64,000 nt of DNA from Cycas panzhihuaensis (taxonomy: Eukaryota; Cycadophyta): assembly GCA_023213395.1 (NCBI GenBank), contig CM041465.1, positions 34,169,741 to 34,233,740 of the forward strand. Direction: 5' to 3'. The notes beneath the pieces were generated by a model, which had not been told where the DNA came from, did not search any database, and saw nothing but the letters and a program-made list of their open reading frames with translations. The position numbers and the translations under genes are program-made. Shown one piece after another: positions 1-12,393 of the stretch; the stretch's first letter is position 1; each line of letters starts with the position of its first letter.

Positions 1-1506
1 AATCCTACTAATTACTCTTTGGGTTCTCTCCATGGTGTTTAGGAAATATATGCTACTTTTATTAAGATTTATCTTCTAGTTCATCATAACCCTAAACCTT
101 TCAAGCTTACTTTTTGTGGCTTTAGCTTCCATTATAGAAACCCTCCCTAGTAAGATATTATCATCCACAAAATGGCAATGGACTACATTATCCACCCTCG
201 AGGTAGGTTTTAAACCCATAATCTTACCTACCTTTCTAGCCTCCTCCACAGACCTTCCTATTAACAATGAATAGGTACAGGGCTAAAGGATCCCCTTGCC
301 TTAAGCCTCTAAAGCCTGGATAAAAAACTATCGAGGTGCCATCAACTATCACATAGAACTTTATAATGCAACTGTTTATCCAGTTCCCCCAGTAGTCACC
401 AAAGCTAAACGCTTTGATACAATCCATCAAGCAGTCCTATGACACCCTCTCATAGGCCTTAGAGAGGTCAATTTTAACAATCATCCCATGCTCTTTCTTT
501 TGGGAGGTCAAATGAATTATTTTATGGACCACAATTATATCGTCTAGAATCTATCTACGTTTGACAAAGCTATCCTGACTGCATGATATGATCAGTAGGA
601 GGGTGCTCTTGAGCTTATTAGCTAGAATCTTCGATAAAATTTTATATTTTACATTACAAAGGCTAATAGGTCTATAGTCCTCCATACTTTTTGCATCTCC
701 CTTCATTGGAATCAAGACTAAGAAGGTAGTCTGCCATTCTCCATGAACTTTGTCATTCTTATAAAATTCTATAACAACCTCTAAAAGATTATATTTGATA
801 ATATCCCAATATTCCTGGAAAAAACCAAGGGGGAATCTATCTAGACCAAGAATTTTCTCCCTCTTCATACTAAAGACAACTCTTCTAACCTCTTCTAGTG
901 AGATAGGGGCTTCTAAAACTCTGTTTATCTCTTCTCCTATAATTTTTGGGATTAAATCAAGAACTTCTCTCCTAGCCCCCCTATCCTGACATCCAAGTTC
1001 ATTGAACATATCTTGGAAGTAGTCCATTGCCACTTCCTTTATGCCTTTCTATTCTAAAATTTCCTCACCATCATTATTAATCAATACTTTGATTTGGTTT
1101 TAGGATCTATGTTTTAGTGTGGTCATGTAAACGAATTTTGTATTTTTATCATCCTCGACTAGCCATAGGGCTCTAGATTTTTATTTCCAATGGATTTCCT
1201 CCTTTAAAAGGATTCCTTCTAGCTTATAGAGGAGATCTCTCTCATTTTAGTCTAAGGGCTGAGATCTTCCTTCCTCCTAGATCTTCACCTCCACCTCCTT
1301 GAGCTCCCTCAGGATCTTGCTCTTAATTTAAAAAATATTCCTTTAGGTTCTCTTATTCCAATCTTTAACCTAATGTTTCATCCACTTCAATTTTTTGGAG
1401 AACCTTAACATCGCATATCCTTCCATTAATTTCATCTACCACTCTTTGATTAGCTCTTGAAGGCCTAGGTCCTTAGTCCACATAAGCTCGAAGCAAAATG
1501 GGGCAC
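1..1506 (-). pseudogene. LINE-A ORF2, linker and reverse transcriptase (broken)
   Basis: The reverse complement reads as the middle and RT part of a plant L1-type ORF2. Visible motifs are the linker segment SRALWLVEDDKNTKF near 1,150, LIPMKGD and YRPISLCNV near 655-715, KIDLSKAYERVS near 450-470, GLRQGDPL at 284-307 and the catalytic box as FVDD (FADD in most plant LINEs) at about 160-171. Family knowledge: this enzyme primes cDNA synthesis at a nicked target. The frame is broken by many stops, mostly TAG or TAA in place of Gln or Trp codons, and by at least one frameshift near 240-270. Two longer open pieces remain, 551-1,033 and 236-430. The domain continues left of base 1. Certainly not functional. 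Confidence 0.88.
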
Positions 1507-1803
1507 TGAAACGAGTTAATATCATAAGGTCATTACATTAGTTGATTATTTCTAAAAATGGTCTTAAGTAAACTTTAAATTAGATCACTTAAGTAAAATG
1601 CACTTTCATGTGCATTATGTATAATTTCATTTCACTTAACTCTAATGCTCCATCTCTCAACATAAAAGTAAAAGCTCAATGGAGGAGGCTCATTCTTACC
1701 TCTCTATTTTGTGAGAGCTACTCAATTTCTCTCAAGTCTCTCTTGCTCCCATGTTTTCCTTGTATTTAGTGCATGGAGATAAAGGATGGATCCACTCTTT
1801 TCA
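1507..1803 (+). repeat. E1 5' LTR
   Basis: About 297 bp, matched along its length by 8,723-9,020. It starts TGAAACGAG and ends CTTTTCA, the usual TG...CA ends. The boundary is supported by the primer site that starts three bases later and by the LINE coding sequence immediately on its left. Confidence 0.9.
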
Positions 1804-1805
1804 TG

Positions 1806-1817
1806 TGGTGCTAGAGC
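1806..1817 (+). other. E1 primer-binding site (initiator Met tRNA, decayed)
   Basis: TGGTGCTAGAGC directly follows the 5' LTR and matches the common plant primer site TGGTATCAGAGC at 9 of 12 positions; all three differences are transitions. The tRNA 3' end would prime minus-strand cDNA here. Confidence 0.65.
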
Positions 1818-2331
1818 TTACTTTCTCCATATTCCTCACCTATACTTACAATAGAGCTATCACTTCCTTCTTCCCCATAATCCATGTGGTGAAGGAGATT
1901 ATAAAAGTGGATTTAGAATTATTTTTAAGTTCTTATCATAGCATATTTAATATTGTTTGCTTTCCCTTTCTCTTTTAAAGGTTTGGAAGCATAATACAAG
2001 GAGTTGTACGGATCAAGGATTTCAATCCTTTGGTAGCTATTTATGCTATCTCATTCTTCTTTTCTTTCCCCTATTTTTATCCATTTAATAAGGAGAAATA
2101 TTGTAAAAAAAAAATTAGCTTTTATAAGAATGATTATAAGGGGAGATTCTACCAACTTTTTTTAAAGAATTTAGAGTCATTTAAAATATCCATCATTGTA
2201 TACTCTCACCTTGCCCATATTGGGATCCTGGTGATAAAAAATGATGAAAATTTCATATGGTATCATGTGTTGATGAGATATTAGTAAGCTAAAATTTCTG
2301 AAGAAATAAAATCTACTTATTAAAATCCATA

Positions 2332-2662
2332 GGTCTACCAAATATTCTACAGAGCTCTAATTAACCTAATTCTAACTGCTAAAGATGAGGTTCTGAGTCT
2401 AGTTTCTAGTACAAAAACTGACACCCAATTTCGTTGTCATATGAGAAAGTTATTGATGTTTTAGTGAATAGTAGTTATTTTTAGTAAAAATTTTAGAAAA
2501 ATATATTCTACCAACTTTGTAGGACTGCCAAAAATTTTACAGAACTCATTTAGACCTAATTCTAGTTCTTGAAGATGAAGCTCTAAGTCTAGTTTGTAGC
2601 ACAAAAACCAGAACTCAATTTTATTATTTTAAGAGAAAGTTATTACTATTTTAGTGAAGAGT
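2332..2662 (+). repeat. Tandem duplication in E1 leader, period 190 bp
   Basis: The stretch from GGTCTACCA at 2,332 to about 2,472 recurs from GGACTGCCA at 2,522 to about 2,662 with moderate divergence. Both copies share the landmark GTCTAGTTT followed by an ACAAAAAC segment. It lies in the untranslated leader between primer site and gag. The rest of 1,818-3,534 holds no coding signal that I can see. Confidence 0.7.
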
Positions 2663-3534
2663 ATTTTTTTTTATATTAAAAAGAAAAAAAAAATCTTCCT
2701 TCTTTTTATAAGGCTTAAAAGCCCATTGTAAAAGTGAGTAAAGAAAACACTTGGATCGAAGTAACATCCATTGTCCTCACTCACTTATTATCATTACATT
2801 TTAACACTCCAAAATCACTTTAAGTAAGCACTCTAAAGACACTCAAAGCAAGCACTCCAAATAAGCACTTTATTTTCAATTATATGTACGTTTGATGCAA
2901 ATTTGATAATCTTTTCACTCTCCCTAAAAGGAACGCATCACGTACATTATTTTTTGCTATATTATACCTATTCACATACTTGCCAAGGTTGAGATACTTT
3001 GGTTGGTAGAATGCCATGCCATAAAGGAGATGTGGGTTTCAAGTTAGAAATGGACTAAACCAGAATATTGGTGAGGTTTGGTTAGCCATATTATCGTGCC
3101 TTAATCAAGGATCATCCTGATAACCAGCCAAAAAAACTAAAACTTTAATACAGTATTAAAATATACCTAATTCAATATTCATCATAGCCATGGGTATGAA
3201 CATACCACTCTTCAGAGGAGGTATATAGTTGCTTATTAATGAACTGGGTGAGGATTGGGAGTACCTGGGCTCCATTGTGACTTAGATTTGATCACCAAAC
3301 ATAATTGTAAGTATCATAGGTGAAGGCCAACTTAATTCTACTAGAAGCCTAGGCATACCTTCAATAACCTCAATTATATATTGGACATAAGTTAGAGGTT
3401 ATTGGGTTGATTATGCACCTTACATTTAAGTTTTAAGTTGTGTACACTCAATGATGCTAGCTTCCACATTGGCTTACAATCTTGTATATTGATCACTTAC
3501 TTATTTGTAAAAAGTAATCCATAGTATAATCACA

Positions 3535-3741
3535 ATCATAGTGATCCTCATATTCCTACTCTATTAGGCCAATATTTACCACAAGTATTGGTGACCAATT
3601 TTCATCATAGTGCTTCTCTTATTCCTATTACATCAAGTTAATATTTGTCACAAGTGTTAGTGGCTAATTTTAATCATAGTGCTTCTCATATTCCTATTAT
3701 ATCAAGTTAATATTTGTCACAAATGTTGGTGACTTTTCTCT
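3535..3741 (+). repeat. Three tandem 69-bp units at the start of E1 gag
   Basis: Units begin at 3,535, 3,604 and 3,673, each opening with ATCATAGTG. The period is 23 codons, and one frame reads through all three as a repeated peptide (HSASLIPITSS and close variants), broken only by stops at Gln-like positions. Confidence 0.75.
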
Positions 3742-4720
3742 AAGTTGCTCCCTTTATCTTGGAGAAACCATTCTCACTTCTTCTTCCTTCTATTACACTA
3801 CTTCATTACATCTTCCATTTGTAAATAATGATTGGTCATTTATTACCATCACTTTTATAGTCTCTTGTTCATTTTTTCCCTTCTCAAAAGATGCCATGTC
3901 TTTATAGTTCAAGTAGAATTTGAATTGCATTCTTAAAGGGAACGAAAATTGGGACAAGTAGTTCACTAGTGTTAGAAATTCTACAAAGTATGAAGGTCTT
4001 CAGAGAGATCACTTACAACTTACATCATTTGTTGCTACTGCAACTACTTCTAAAGGAGGTGCTCTAACTGCTCCCATTGAAGTTGTAGCTAAATGCCAAT
4101 GGAAACTTGATGATTATAAAATCCATGTAGGGATACTTCTTATCACTAATTATTCCTTACATGATCTCATTGATGAAGTCGTACATGATATAGTATGGAA
4201 AGTTCTTAAATGCATTACATAGACTTTCTTGATTTAGTCATGTCTCCATATCCTAGATTATAAAATCCTACTGGGAAGTCTTCAATCTAGTGGCATTTTG
4301 AATACCCTAAACTTTGAGGATCTTGTTGACAAGTTTATTGAATTTGATAAGACCTTTGATACCAACTTTGTCACTATATCAGATCTAACCGATGCTACTT
4401 TTGAAGTGGAATAAGATCTTTTTTATACCAAAAATCAAGGTCAATACTCTCATAGAGGTGGTAATTCCCATGGAAGAGGCAGGGGTAAACAACAAGGATA
4501 ATGTCCTCTTAGTCAACAAGCTCTTTAACTCCAATAAAAATAGTCTCAAGGCCAAGGCTAAAATAATTAACCTAGAACTAGATCTAGCAATCAAAGATAA
4601 TCTAACCAACCCAATACTTCTTATGGGATTGGAAATCAATTAATTATGTGCCAAAGGTATCATAGAAAATGACACTATGCCAAAAATTATAAAACTACCA
4701 CTAACAAACTACCAAGCTAT
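3535..4720 (+). pseudogene. E1 gag (broken)
   Basis: The structural capsid relic of E1. Its start is preceded by, or includes, a threefold 69-bp repeat (3,535-3,741) that keeps the reading frame. The middle (about 4,000-4,390) reads as a capsid-like region, followed by a Gly/Arg-rich tract (HRGGNSHGRGRGKQQG, 4,451-4,497) and a CCHC-type zinc knuckle at 4,648-4,690 in which two Cys codons have become Tyr and the Gly codon a stop. Gag would package element RNA into virus-like particles. Several frameshifts and TAG/TAA stops interrupt it. The exact start is unclear; the repeat-containing part could be leader. Confidence 0.72.
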
Positions 4721-7700
4721 CAACAACACCATGGTGCACATAATATTGATAATACTTCTTTTAAAAATGCTTTTGGTGGAACACAGTTTGCTCATGTACA
4801 CCTTCAAAGAATTGGGACCACTTCATTAAATATTATTGATAGATCTGCTAAGTATATTGAGGCTCATTGTGGTTATGCTTATTCACTTTTGCCTTTACCA
4901 CTTGGAGTTTCAAATAGTGCCACCTCAAATACTTCATCTTGGATCATGGATATTGGAGCAACACAATATATGACTTGTCATCACTAGTTCTTTTAGGATT
5001 TTGACCCTAACGTTCATGGTGCTATATGCATGGCTGATAAATTATCTCAACCAGTTAAAGGATTTTGAACCATTTACTTGAAACTCCTAGGCCTTCTAGA
5101 TTTTACCCTTATTGATGTTTTATATATTCCTACTCTAAAGTAGAACCTGCTCTCCCTATCCACCTTTGTCTCTTGTAGATTTGATTTGAGTGTAACTACA
5201 AATAATAAAACTCTCTGTGTCATTCACCCTCCTTCAAATGTTGTGGTTATGATCAGAATTCTTGGTGGCAAACCTTTTCGCCTAACTAGCTCACCATCTT
5301 CTGAAGCTAACTATGTTGATGATGACTCTACTTTTACCACAACCTTGACTCATTAAAATTTATCCCAACTAACCCTATGGTATGCTCATATGGGCTATAT
5401 CAAAATTGATTGTTTAAGAGAACTATATACCACTCTTCCTGGTATGCCTAGGCTCTCCTCTAAGCCCTTCAAGTGCGAAGCATGTATTATTGTTAAATCT
5501 CAAAGATAACCTTTTCCTCATAGTTAGTGGAAATATAGGCAACCTTTGCAGCTTGTACACTCAAATATATGTGGTCCTATGCCCATCCCTTCTCTCAAAT
5601 AGAAGTGGTACTATATTACTTTTATTGATGATTTTACCAAGAAAGTATAGTTTGCTTTTCTTGTAAAGAAAGATGAAGCCTTTTCTATGTTTTAAGGCCT
5701 ACGTGGAAAATGAATTTGGATTTAAGATCAAAATACTCAGGATTGACAATGGTGGTGGGTACACCTCTAATGAGTTTAAATCGTACCTATATCACCATGG
5801 GATTAAATATCAGACCATTATTGCAAGTACACCCCAACAAAATAGAGTTGCGAAGCGTATGAACAAGACCATCACGAACATAGCTTATGTTATGCTGGTA
5901 TATAAGAATGTACCTATCTGTCTTAGGCTAAGGCTATATGGATTGCCATATATTGCATTAACACTATTAGTCCCTCCAAGCCTGACCCCTCTCTACATGA
6001 AATGTGGTATGGACAAACCCCCTCTATCTCCCACTTCAGAATTTTTTGCTCTACTTGTTATACTCACATTCTAGAGGAACACAAAAACAAGCTCTAAGAT
6101 AGAGCCCTTAAAAGCATCTTTATCAGATACCCTATGGACAAAAAAGGGTACAAGCTTTTTTACCTTCACAATGTAAAATCATCATCACTAGAGATGTTAT
6201 CTTTACAGAGACTGAAGATCAATTACTCAAACTTAACTCTAAGATACCTTTATATTAATTTAATGATGCTACTGAATTTGATGTCCAAATTCTAAAATTT
6301 AAGAGGGGAGATGCTCAACAATTGCTCAAAATCTTAGAATCTGATAATAGAGCCCCAGAGGATATAAGCTATCACTCTCATCTAATATGTACATATCTAG
6401 CACCATCATTTGAGAACAACCAAGTTGACAAAGGCAAAGCCATAGCAGAAGGACCACCTTCTCTAACATCAGTGATTGGCCCATCTTCTCCAATATTGTC
6501 ACTTCCTCCATACCAAACATTTCACATGATCCTTTTTAGGATCAAAATGAATACCAAGAGGCTATAGAAATAAAAACCTCATTTCTAATGTGAGGTTTTC
6601 GTGAAGCCTACCAGCTATAGAAGGATATGCGACCAGATGACATAGGCAAAACTAGAACTAGAAGTGCCCATAGAGCACGGATGTATGAATCACTTTCTGT
6701 TGAGCTTGAACCAGTAGAACTATACCTTACTCTCAATAAAGAACCCCTAATGTACCAAGAAGCTGTAAAGAATACAACTTGAAGAAATGCCATGAATAAA
6801 GAGTACCAATCTCTTATCAAGAACGGTACATGGGAGCTTGTTGATACAACACTTAGAAGAAAGGTAGTTCAAAAGAAATGGATGTTCAAAAATAAGTACA
6901 GATCAGATAGTACCCTAAAAAAACATAAGACAAGGTTGGTAGCAAAAGGATTCATGCATAGGGAAAGCATCAACTACACAGAAATCTTTGCTCCTACAAC
7001 CAAGTGGCCTACAAATATAACTCTTATAGCCTTGATTACTAAACAAGGTCAGAAAATCCACCAACTCAATGTTAAGACCATATTTCTCAATGGATACCTT
7101 AAAGAAGAAATTTACATAGCTCATCCAAAAGGATATGAGATTACCGATCAAGAGCATGAGGTTTGTAGACTCAAAAAGTCCTTGTATGGCCTAAGACAAG
7201 CCCCTCGTGCTTGGTTTACCAAGTTATCTAAAAGAATGAGGTAACTTAGATATGAGGCTCGTGAGTATCAAGAAATTAATATAACACTATTCATCGAGTG
7301 CCAAAATGATAAAGTCACTTATCTCTTAATCTTTATGATTGATATGCTAATAATAGGGAATAATGAATTGGTAATCAACTAGTTGAAGACGGACCTTGTT
7401 AAAACTTTTAAATTATCTGACCTTAGGTTGATGAAATATTACTTAGGAATTGAAGTAACTCAAAAGAATGGTAACATCTTTCTCTCCTAAAAAAAATATA
7501 TCAATGGTCTTATGACAAAGTTTCAGTTGGAAGATGCTCGACCAGTGGCTACACCTATGGAACCTAATATTAAACTCTCAAGTGATGGTGATACTAGGGA
7601 GGTAGACACAACACTCTATAAGTAACTTGTAGGTAGTCTCATCTATACTACCAACATAAGACTAGATATTGCACACTCTATCGGTATTCTTACAAGATTC

Positions 7701-8285
7701 ATGACAAATCCTAAGCAAAATCATTGGCAAGTTATAATATGAGTGTTGAGGTACTTAAAGATGACTAGTAAATATGGTCTGTTATATGAACCTAATGTAG
7801 AATTTAAACTTTATGCATACATAGACTCAGACTTTGCTGAAGATAAAGACATGGGAAGATCTACATCTAGGTATGTAACATTTTTTGGAATAACACCAAT
7901 ATCATGGAGATCCAGACAGTAGAAGATAGTTGCAGATTCAATTACCGAAGCTGAATATATTACTACTTCTGAGATAAGCAAGGAGGTGATATGGCTTAGA
8001 AAATTATTGAATACATTAAATGCCACCCAAACAAGGTCTACTAGATTACATATAGATAATCAATCTATAATCTAAATGGCTAAAAATCCTATATTTCACT
8101 ATCATACCAAATATATAAATACAAAAATTCATAGGATTAGAGAACTAATTCATGATGGCATAATTCAACTGGAGTACTATCCCACAATTGATCAAGTGGC
8201 TGATATCTTCACTAAACCACTGAAGAGGGTAAAGTTTGAACAGTTCCAAAGGCAACTCAGCCTTAGGGCCTCCATCTCTGATTGA
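4721..8285 (+). pseudogene. E1 pol: protease, integrase, RT, RNase H (broken)
   Basis: Domains in order: retropepsin with the active-site box as WIMDIGAT (4,940-4,964); GAG-pre-integrase zinc region with WYAHMG near 5,379 and FKCEAC near 5,470; integrase core with FIDDFTKK near 5,625, RIDNGGGYTS near 5,740 and a TPQQNRVAKRMN segment near 5,830, where the catalytic Glu is replaced by Lys; RT beginning near 6,790 with LVAKGF, HQLNVKTIFLNG and SLYGLRQAPRAW; the YVDD box, eroded to FMID near 7,333; RNase H with YIDSDFAED near 7,820; and a final ADIFTKPL near 8,205. The longest open pieces are 5,673-6,074, 6,792-7,244 and 8,076-8,285, the last ending in TGA. The catalytic changes show that it is dead. 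Confidence 0.92.
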
Positions 8286-8311
8286 TTGAAGGAGATGACA
8301 ATAGGACCATC

Positions 8312-8423
8312 ATACTCTATCTCATTCATGAAAATCCCTTATGGGCATGGAAGGACAAGAGTAAGTCCATGCTCTATCCCATTTGTGAAAATCCCTTGTG
8401 TGCATGAAAGGATAAGGATTACA
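8312..8423 (+). repeat. 56-bp tandem duplication between E1 pol and 3' LTR
   Basis: Two copies, 8,312-8,367 and 8,368-8,423, both containing GAAAATCCCTT and a GGCATG/TGCATG landmark. They lie in the noncoding tail after the RNase H stop codon. Confidence 0.65.
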
Positions 8424-8710
8424 TCATTTTGGAAAATCAGAACCTATAAAACCTAAAAGGGCATGGGGGATGACCAAATGGTATATGGAGACTCATTAGA
8501 TTTTAGCTATAAAATTTATTGTACTAATTGGCTATCTGACTTCATTTAAAGAGCCACCTAACCTAAGTCAGGTTAGTAGATTAGAAAATCTGTGAGTTTT
8601 CTTCCCCATGAGGGTTTCATACAAAAGTGTCATAGTAGTTTGTTTTATAAGAGGCTCAAATGAAGACCTCATAGGATAGAATAAAATAGGATGAAATGAC
8701 ATTCTACTAT

Positions 8711-8722
8711 TAAGGGAGAGAT
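8711..8722 (+). other. E1 polypurine tract
   Basis: TAAGGGAGAGAT abuts the 3' LTR. This is the expected position and composition for the plus-strand primer of LTR-element reverse transcription. Confidence 0.7.
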
Positions 8723-9020
8723 TGAAATGAGTTAATGTCACAAGGTCATTACATTAGTTGATTATTTCTAAAATGGGTCTTAAGTGAACTTTACATTAGA
8801 TCACTTAAGTGAAATGCACTTTCATGTACATTATATATAATTTTATTTCACCTAACTGTAATGCTCCCTCTCTCAATATAAAAGTAAAAGCTTAATGGAG
8901 GAGGCTCATTCTTACATCCGCATTTTGTGAGAGCTACTCTCTTTCTCTCAATTCTCTCTTATTCCCCTATTTGTCTTTGTATTTAATGCATGGAGATGAA
9001 GAATAGATCCACTCTTTTCA
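8723..9020 (+). repeat. E1 3' LTR
   Basis: About 298 bp, the partner of 1,507-1,803. It begins TGAAATGAG and ends CTTTTCA. LINE-A endonuclease sequence resumes immediately afterwards on the other strand. Confidence 0.9.
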
Positions 9021-9760
9021 AGTACCCATATAACTCTTATTATTAGCAAATCTTAGCACCAATGGGAAATGATTTGAAACCGTCTTTAGCATGGCTTCTA
9101 AGGATATTTTACTATACTGATTAGCCCAAGCATAGTTCATTAAGATTCTGTCTAATTTGACCTGAATATGATTGGTTCCCAACCTTCTATTAGACTAAGT
9201 AAACTTTGTGCTCGTAAGGTGGACATCCATCATACCTCCCTTCTACATGAATTCCCCTAGGTCCTCCATGCTCTTTGTCCAACTTCCCTGATTGTATTTC
9301 TTTTCTTTAAGGAACAAGGCTATATTGAAATCCCCAACTATCAACCAAGGATCCCTCCAGTCTTTATAGGCATCCAACATCTTGTCCCACAAACATTTCT
9401 TCTCTTTCTACATGAGGGAGGCATAGACATTCAAGACTAGCCATTTAATGTTTGATTTCCTATAAGTCATCCAATAGGAAATGAAGTGGTCCTTGATAAG
9501 GCATGCCTCTCCCTCCTAACCTTTGGGGTTCCACATGATGGTGAAGCCACCTGAATCCCTATGTCCATCCTTAGTAATCAAATCTACTCCTTTCTAAATT
9601 CTATTCCCATTAGCTACTTCTAGCTTTGTTTCATGGAGAAGGAGAATATCCAGCTCTAGGTGAGCTCAAAAATCGCTAACCATTCTATATTTCAATGGGC
9701 CATTTATACTCTAAGTTTTCCAGGAGGACCTCATCATTTACCTTTTGTTCTGGGGACTAA
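9021..9760 (-). pseudogene. LINE-A ORF2, endonuclease domain (broken)
   Basis: The reverse complement reads as an APE-like endonuclease of plant L1 elements, the nuclease that nicks target DNA. Motifs, in order: LLHETKL near 9,640 (QETK region), GGFTIMWNPK near 9,530, LNVYAS near 9,430, WLIVGDFN near 9,345 (the GDFN metal-site box) and SNHFPL near 9,065 (the SDHxPL catalytic box with Asp replaced by Asn). The reading is mostly one frame with four or five TAG/TAA stops. The domain is cut by E1 just after the SNHFPL box, and its continuation is at 1-1,506. Confidence 0.87.
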
Positions 9761-9849
9761 ACCTCCTCCATCCCTACAGGTTTTTTGGCTCCCTTGGTTA
9801 ATTTGTGAGGCTACCTCACTTTCTCATAATAGCCTCATAGGGGGCCTTC

Positions 9850-11560
9850 TGACCCGTCTTTCACTCCCAAAATCTAGACCCTTGGCTTGATCTGGGTCCT
9901 TGTACTCCTCTTGAGTTCCTTTGTCTTTGATTTTCCATATCCTCTCAGGTCTTGCTTGCTTCTCTTACCTGTCTTCATGGACTAGGCCTTCATTATGAAG
10001 GGTGGCCTCCTCCCTTAATAGGGTCTTCTCATCTTTGTTAGTTATCTCTGTCTCTTCTATGTAAATATGGTTATGAGTTGGGATTGGAGTCATCCTAACT
10101 TTCTCTTTATCTTCTTCTTCCCTAGCTTCGAGGAGGGTATCTTCCTCATCTAGGTTTAGCTCCTTTCTAGCTTCTAGAAGGTCTTCTTCTAATCTCTTCC
10201 CATCATCAGGAGCATCTGGGTGTCCACCTTATTTGTCATTGTCCTCACCCTTGTCTTCCTAAGGGATTTCCTTAATCTCTTTCTTTTGTTCTCCTAGGTA
10301 CTTTTAAGAAAAATGGCCTAGGCACTTGCATTTTAAACATCTTATGTTATCAAGTTCATATACTAGTTTCTGCTCCCTGCTTCATCCTTCACCATCTATT
10401 TTCACTTATTCAGGGAGAGGTCTATCCATCCTGGCCAGAGCATATAATCTAGCATTCATAACCCTACTTATATTTCCAGTGGATGAGTCCACTACTAATA
10501 AAGGGCCTATAGCCTTTGCTATCCCCTTGATAATGTCCATATCCCAAGCCTGTAATGGTAGACTTGGAAGCTGGACCTAAAGAGGGACTTGTTTAATATA
10601 TCCCTCATCTGGATCAAAGTCTGGATGCCACTTCTCTAAGAGGATACCTTTCCTCGTGATTATCTAAGGCACCTTAAGTAAGACATTTATTATATCTTCT
10701 TGGCATGTAAATTTAAAGAGCACACAACCCTTTGGGAGTGTTCCTACCTCCACTAACCCTTTTAGTCTCCATCTTAGCCCCACCTATTTCCTAATAAGGT
10801 CTACTCCATGTTTAGGACCTAAGAAGCACCCTACTAACTAGTTCTCTAAATATTTCTCTATATGGTTAGATATTCTCTTAAGAATAGGGATCCTGATGGA
10901 ATTATCCTTTATTATAGGGTTTATATTAATTGGTTCCTCTACTTTATTCCTCAAGGCTTCTAGGTATGATTTCCCTTGATTTGGAATTTGGTTTGGAATT
11001 TAGGAATGTATGTGGGTCTGATCTAGTTTCAAATCCTCATTATTTTCCATATTTGTTAAAGCTTTCTGTATTGGTCTAATTTATAATGCTTCAAATAGAG
11101 CTTTATTATATAGCTGAGATAAAAAAATTACTTACCCAGCATTGCAAGGGTTTTTGTCTTGGCCACTTCGATTTTGAAGGGGAAAATAGAGGCTTGTCTT
11201 CCAACTCTGCCTCCAACGTATACATGTCCTGAATGTTAGGCCTTGTCATTAATTCTTCTCTCTTCTGAAGTTGGGCTAGAACTCCATCTGTCTTTTGTTC
11301 TGGTAGCCACTCATCTAAACACAAAACCCTCTATCCTAGCTCATGCCCTTCTCCTAGGGCAGTCACCCTCCATTCTAAGGAAATGGCTTCCATACTACTT
11401 TGTCTATCTGGTTTTGAAGTCACTAGTCTAAACATGCCCTCCACCTTGGCTTCTGAATAGTACCACTATCTCAAAACCTAATCTGGAGGTGGGAGACAAA
11501 TATTATCATGCAAGCCCATTCGTCTCACTTGTCCAGCCTCCCAACGATCAAGAATGGGGA
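9850..11560 (-). pseudogene. LINE-A ORF1: DUF4283-like RNA-binding protein with zinc knuckle (broken)
   Basis: The reverse complement of about 10,300-10,800 shows the plant LINE ORF1 pattern: WHPDFDPD, then a VQLPSLPLQAWD block, then ARLYALARMDRPLPE. It is followed by the knuckle CLKCKCLGHF near 10,320, whose last Cys has become Tyr. Upstream, 11,106-11,324 is an open 72-codon piece. Downstream (9,850-10,250) the sequence is charged and low in conserved motifs. In related elements ORF1 binds element RNA. Numerous TAG/TAA stops occur. The N-terminus is placed only roughly. Confidence 0.75.
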
Positions 11561-11714
11561 TGATACATCCCCTCCATAACCTTCTGGGTCTGATTCCTCT
11601 CTTGGTGATCTCTTGCAGGAACCCTAAGTCGAAGAAGAGTGTGTTAAATCGCAAGCCCTAGCTAACCAGTTGTTGCCTCGCGTAGTTGCTTAATCCAATA
11701 TAATAAGAAAAAAA

Positions 11715-12393
11715 GAATAACTATAATGAGAATTGAAGATTTGTTTGATCAAATGAAAGAAACCAAATACTTTTCTAAAATCAATTTAAAGTTAAGTTAT
11801 TACCAAATCTGAATCAAGGATGATGATATATTCAAGATAGTTATTCAAATAAGGCATCCTAACTATGAATTCATAGTGATGTCATTTGGCTTGACTAGTC
11901 ATCTAGTAATTTTTATATCTAATGAATAATATATTTAGAAAGTATCTAAACACACTTATTATAGTTTTGATAGATGACATCATGATTTATTTAAAGACTA
12001 AGGAAGAGAATAAGGAACACTTGAAGATCATATTATAGCTTTTAACAAAACACTATCTTTATGTAAAGTTAAGTAAACTTGACTTCTAAAAATAACAGGT
12101 ATATTAATTAAGCCATGTCATTTTAGAAGAGGGGATTTTCATCTATCCTCAAAAGATTCTTATAATCCTTGAGTTGCTATCACTAAGGAATATAATTAAG
12201 GTGAGAAGCTTTATGGACCTAGTAGGTTATTATCATAGGTATATGGAAGGATTCTCAAAGATAGAATGCTCTATCACTCCATTACATAGAAAATGGGTGA
12301 AATTTAAATGGACTACTAAATGTGAAGTAATATTCCAATTATTTAAAAAATTACTTACCACTACCCCATACGTAGCATTTGATTCAAATGCAT
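11715..12393 (+). pseudogene. GY1 RT and start of RNase H (broken)
   Basis: Reads RIEDLFDQMKETKYFSKIN, then a YYQI block, YEFIVMSFGLT near 11,870 and the catalytic YxDD box as LIDD near 11,965. The RT/RNase H connection follows at 12,174-12,393, with RSFMDLVGYYHRYMEGFSK. The sequence passes without overlap into the E2 LTR at 12,394. Several frameshifts and stops occur. Confidence 0.88.

Larger units (their letters stand above)
1507..9020 (+). mobile_element. E1: Ty1/copia LTR retrotransposon, full length but decayed
   Basis: A 7.5-kb element with paired LTRs (1,507-1,803 and 8,723-9,020), both beginning TGAAA and ending TTCA, a degraded initiator-Met-tRNA primer site directly after the 5' LTR, a purine tract before the 3' LTR, and domains in the copia order: gag, protease, integrase, RT, RNase H. 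The integrase-before-RT order is diagnostic of copia. A leader of about 1.7 kb without coding signal separates the primer site from gag. Frequent in-frame stops make it inactive. It sits inside LINE-A in the opposite orientation. The LTRs differ by many transitions and a few indels, so the insertion is old. Confidence 0.93.
1..11700 (-). mobile_element. LINE-A: L1-type non-LTR retrotransposon, split by copia E1
   Basis: This is a decayed plant LINE on the minus strand. Reading from about 11,650 leftwards the order is ORF1 with a DUF4283-like domain and zinc knuckle, then the ORF2 endonuclease, then (after the E1 insertion at 1,507-9,020) the linker and reverse transcriptase, which leaves the window at base 1. 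The two ORF2 parts join when E1 is removed. The flanks at the break, GGCAC (1,502-1,506) and AGTAC (9,021-9,025), look like a 5-bp target duplication that has since changed by two transitions. The LINE seems to lie inside the GY1 reverse transcriptase, because gypsy coding sequence starts abruptly just after its 5' end. The 3' end and poly(A) are outside the window. The 5' boundary is uncertain by tens of bases. Confidence 0.82.

Noticed and set aside
1751-2284. Two open frames in the E1 leader (1,751-1,978 and 2,030-2,284)
   Set aside because: The first overlaps the LTR and primer site, and neither shows a gag or other motif. Considered leader sequence.
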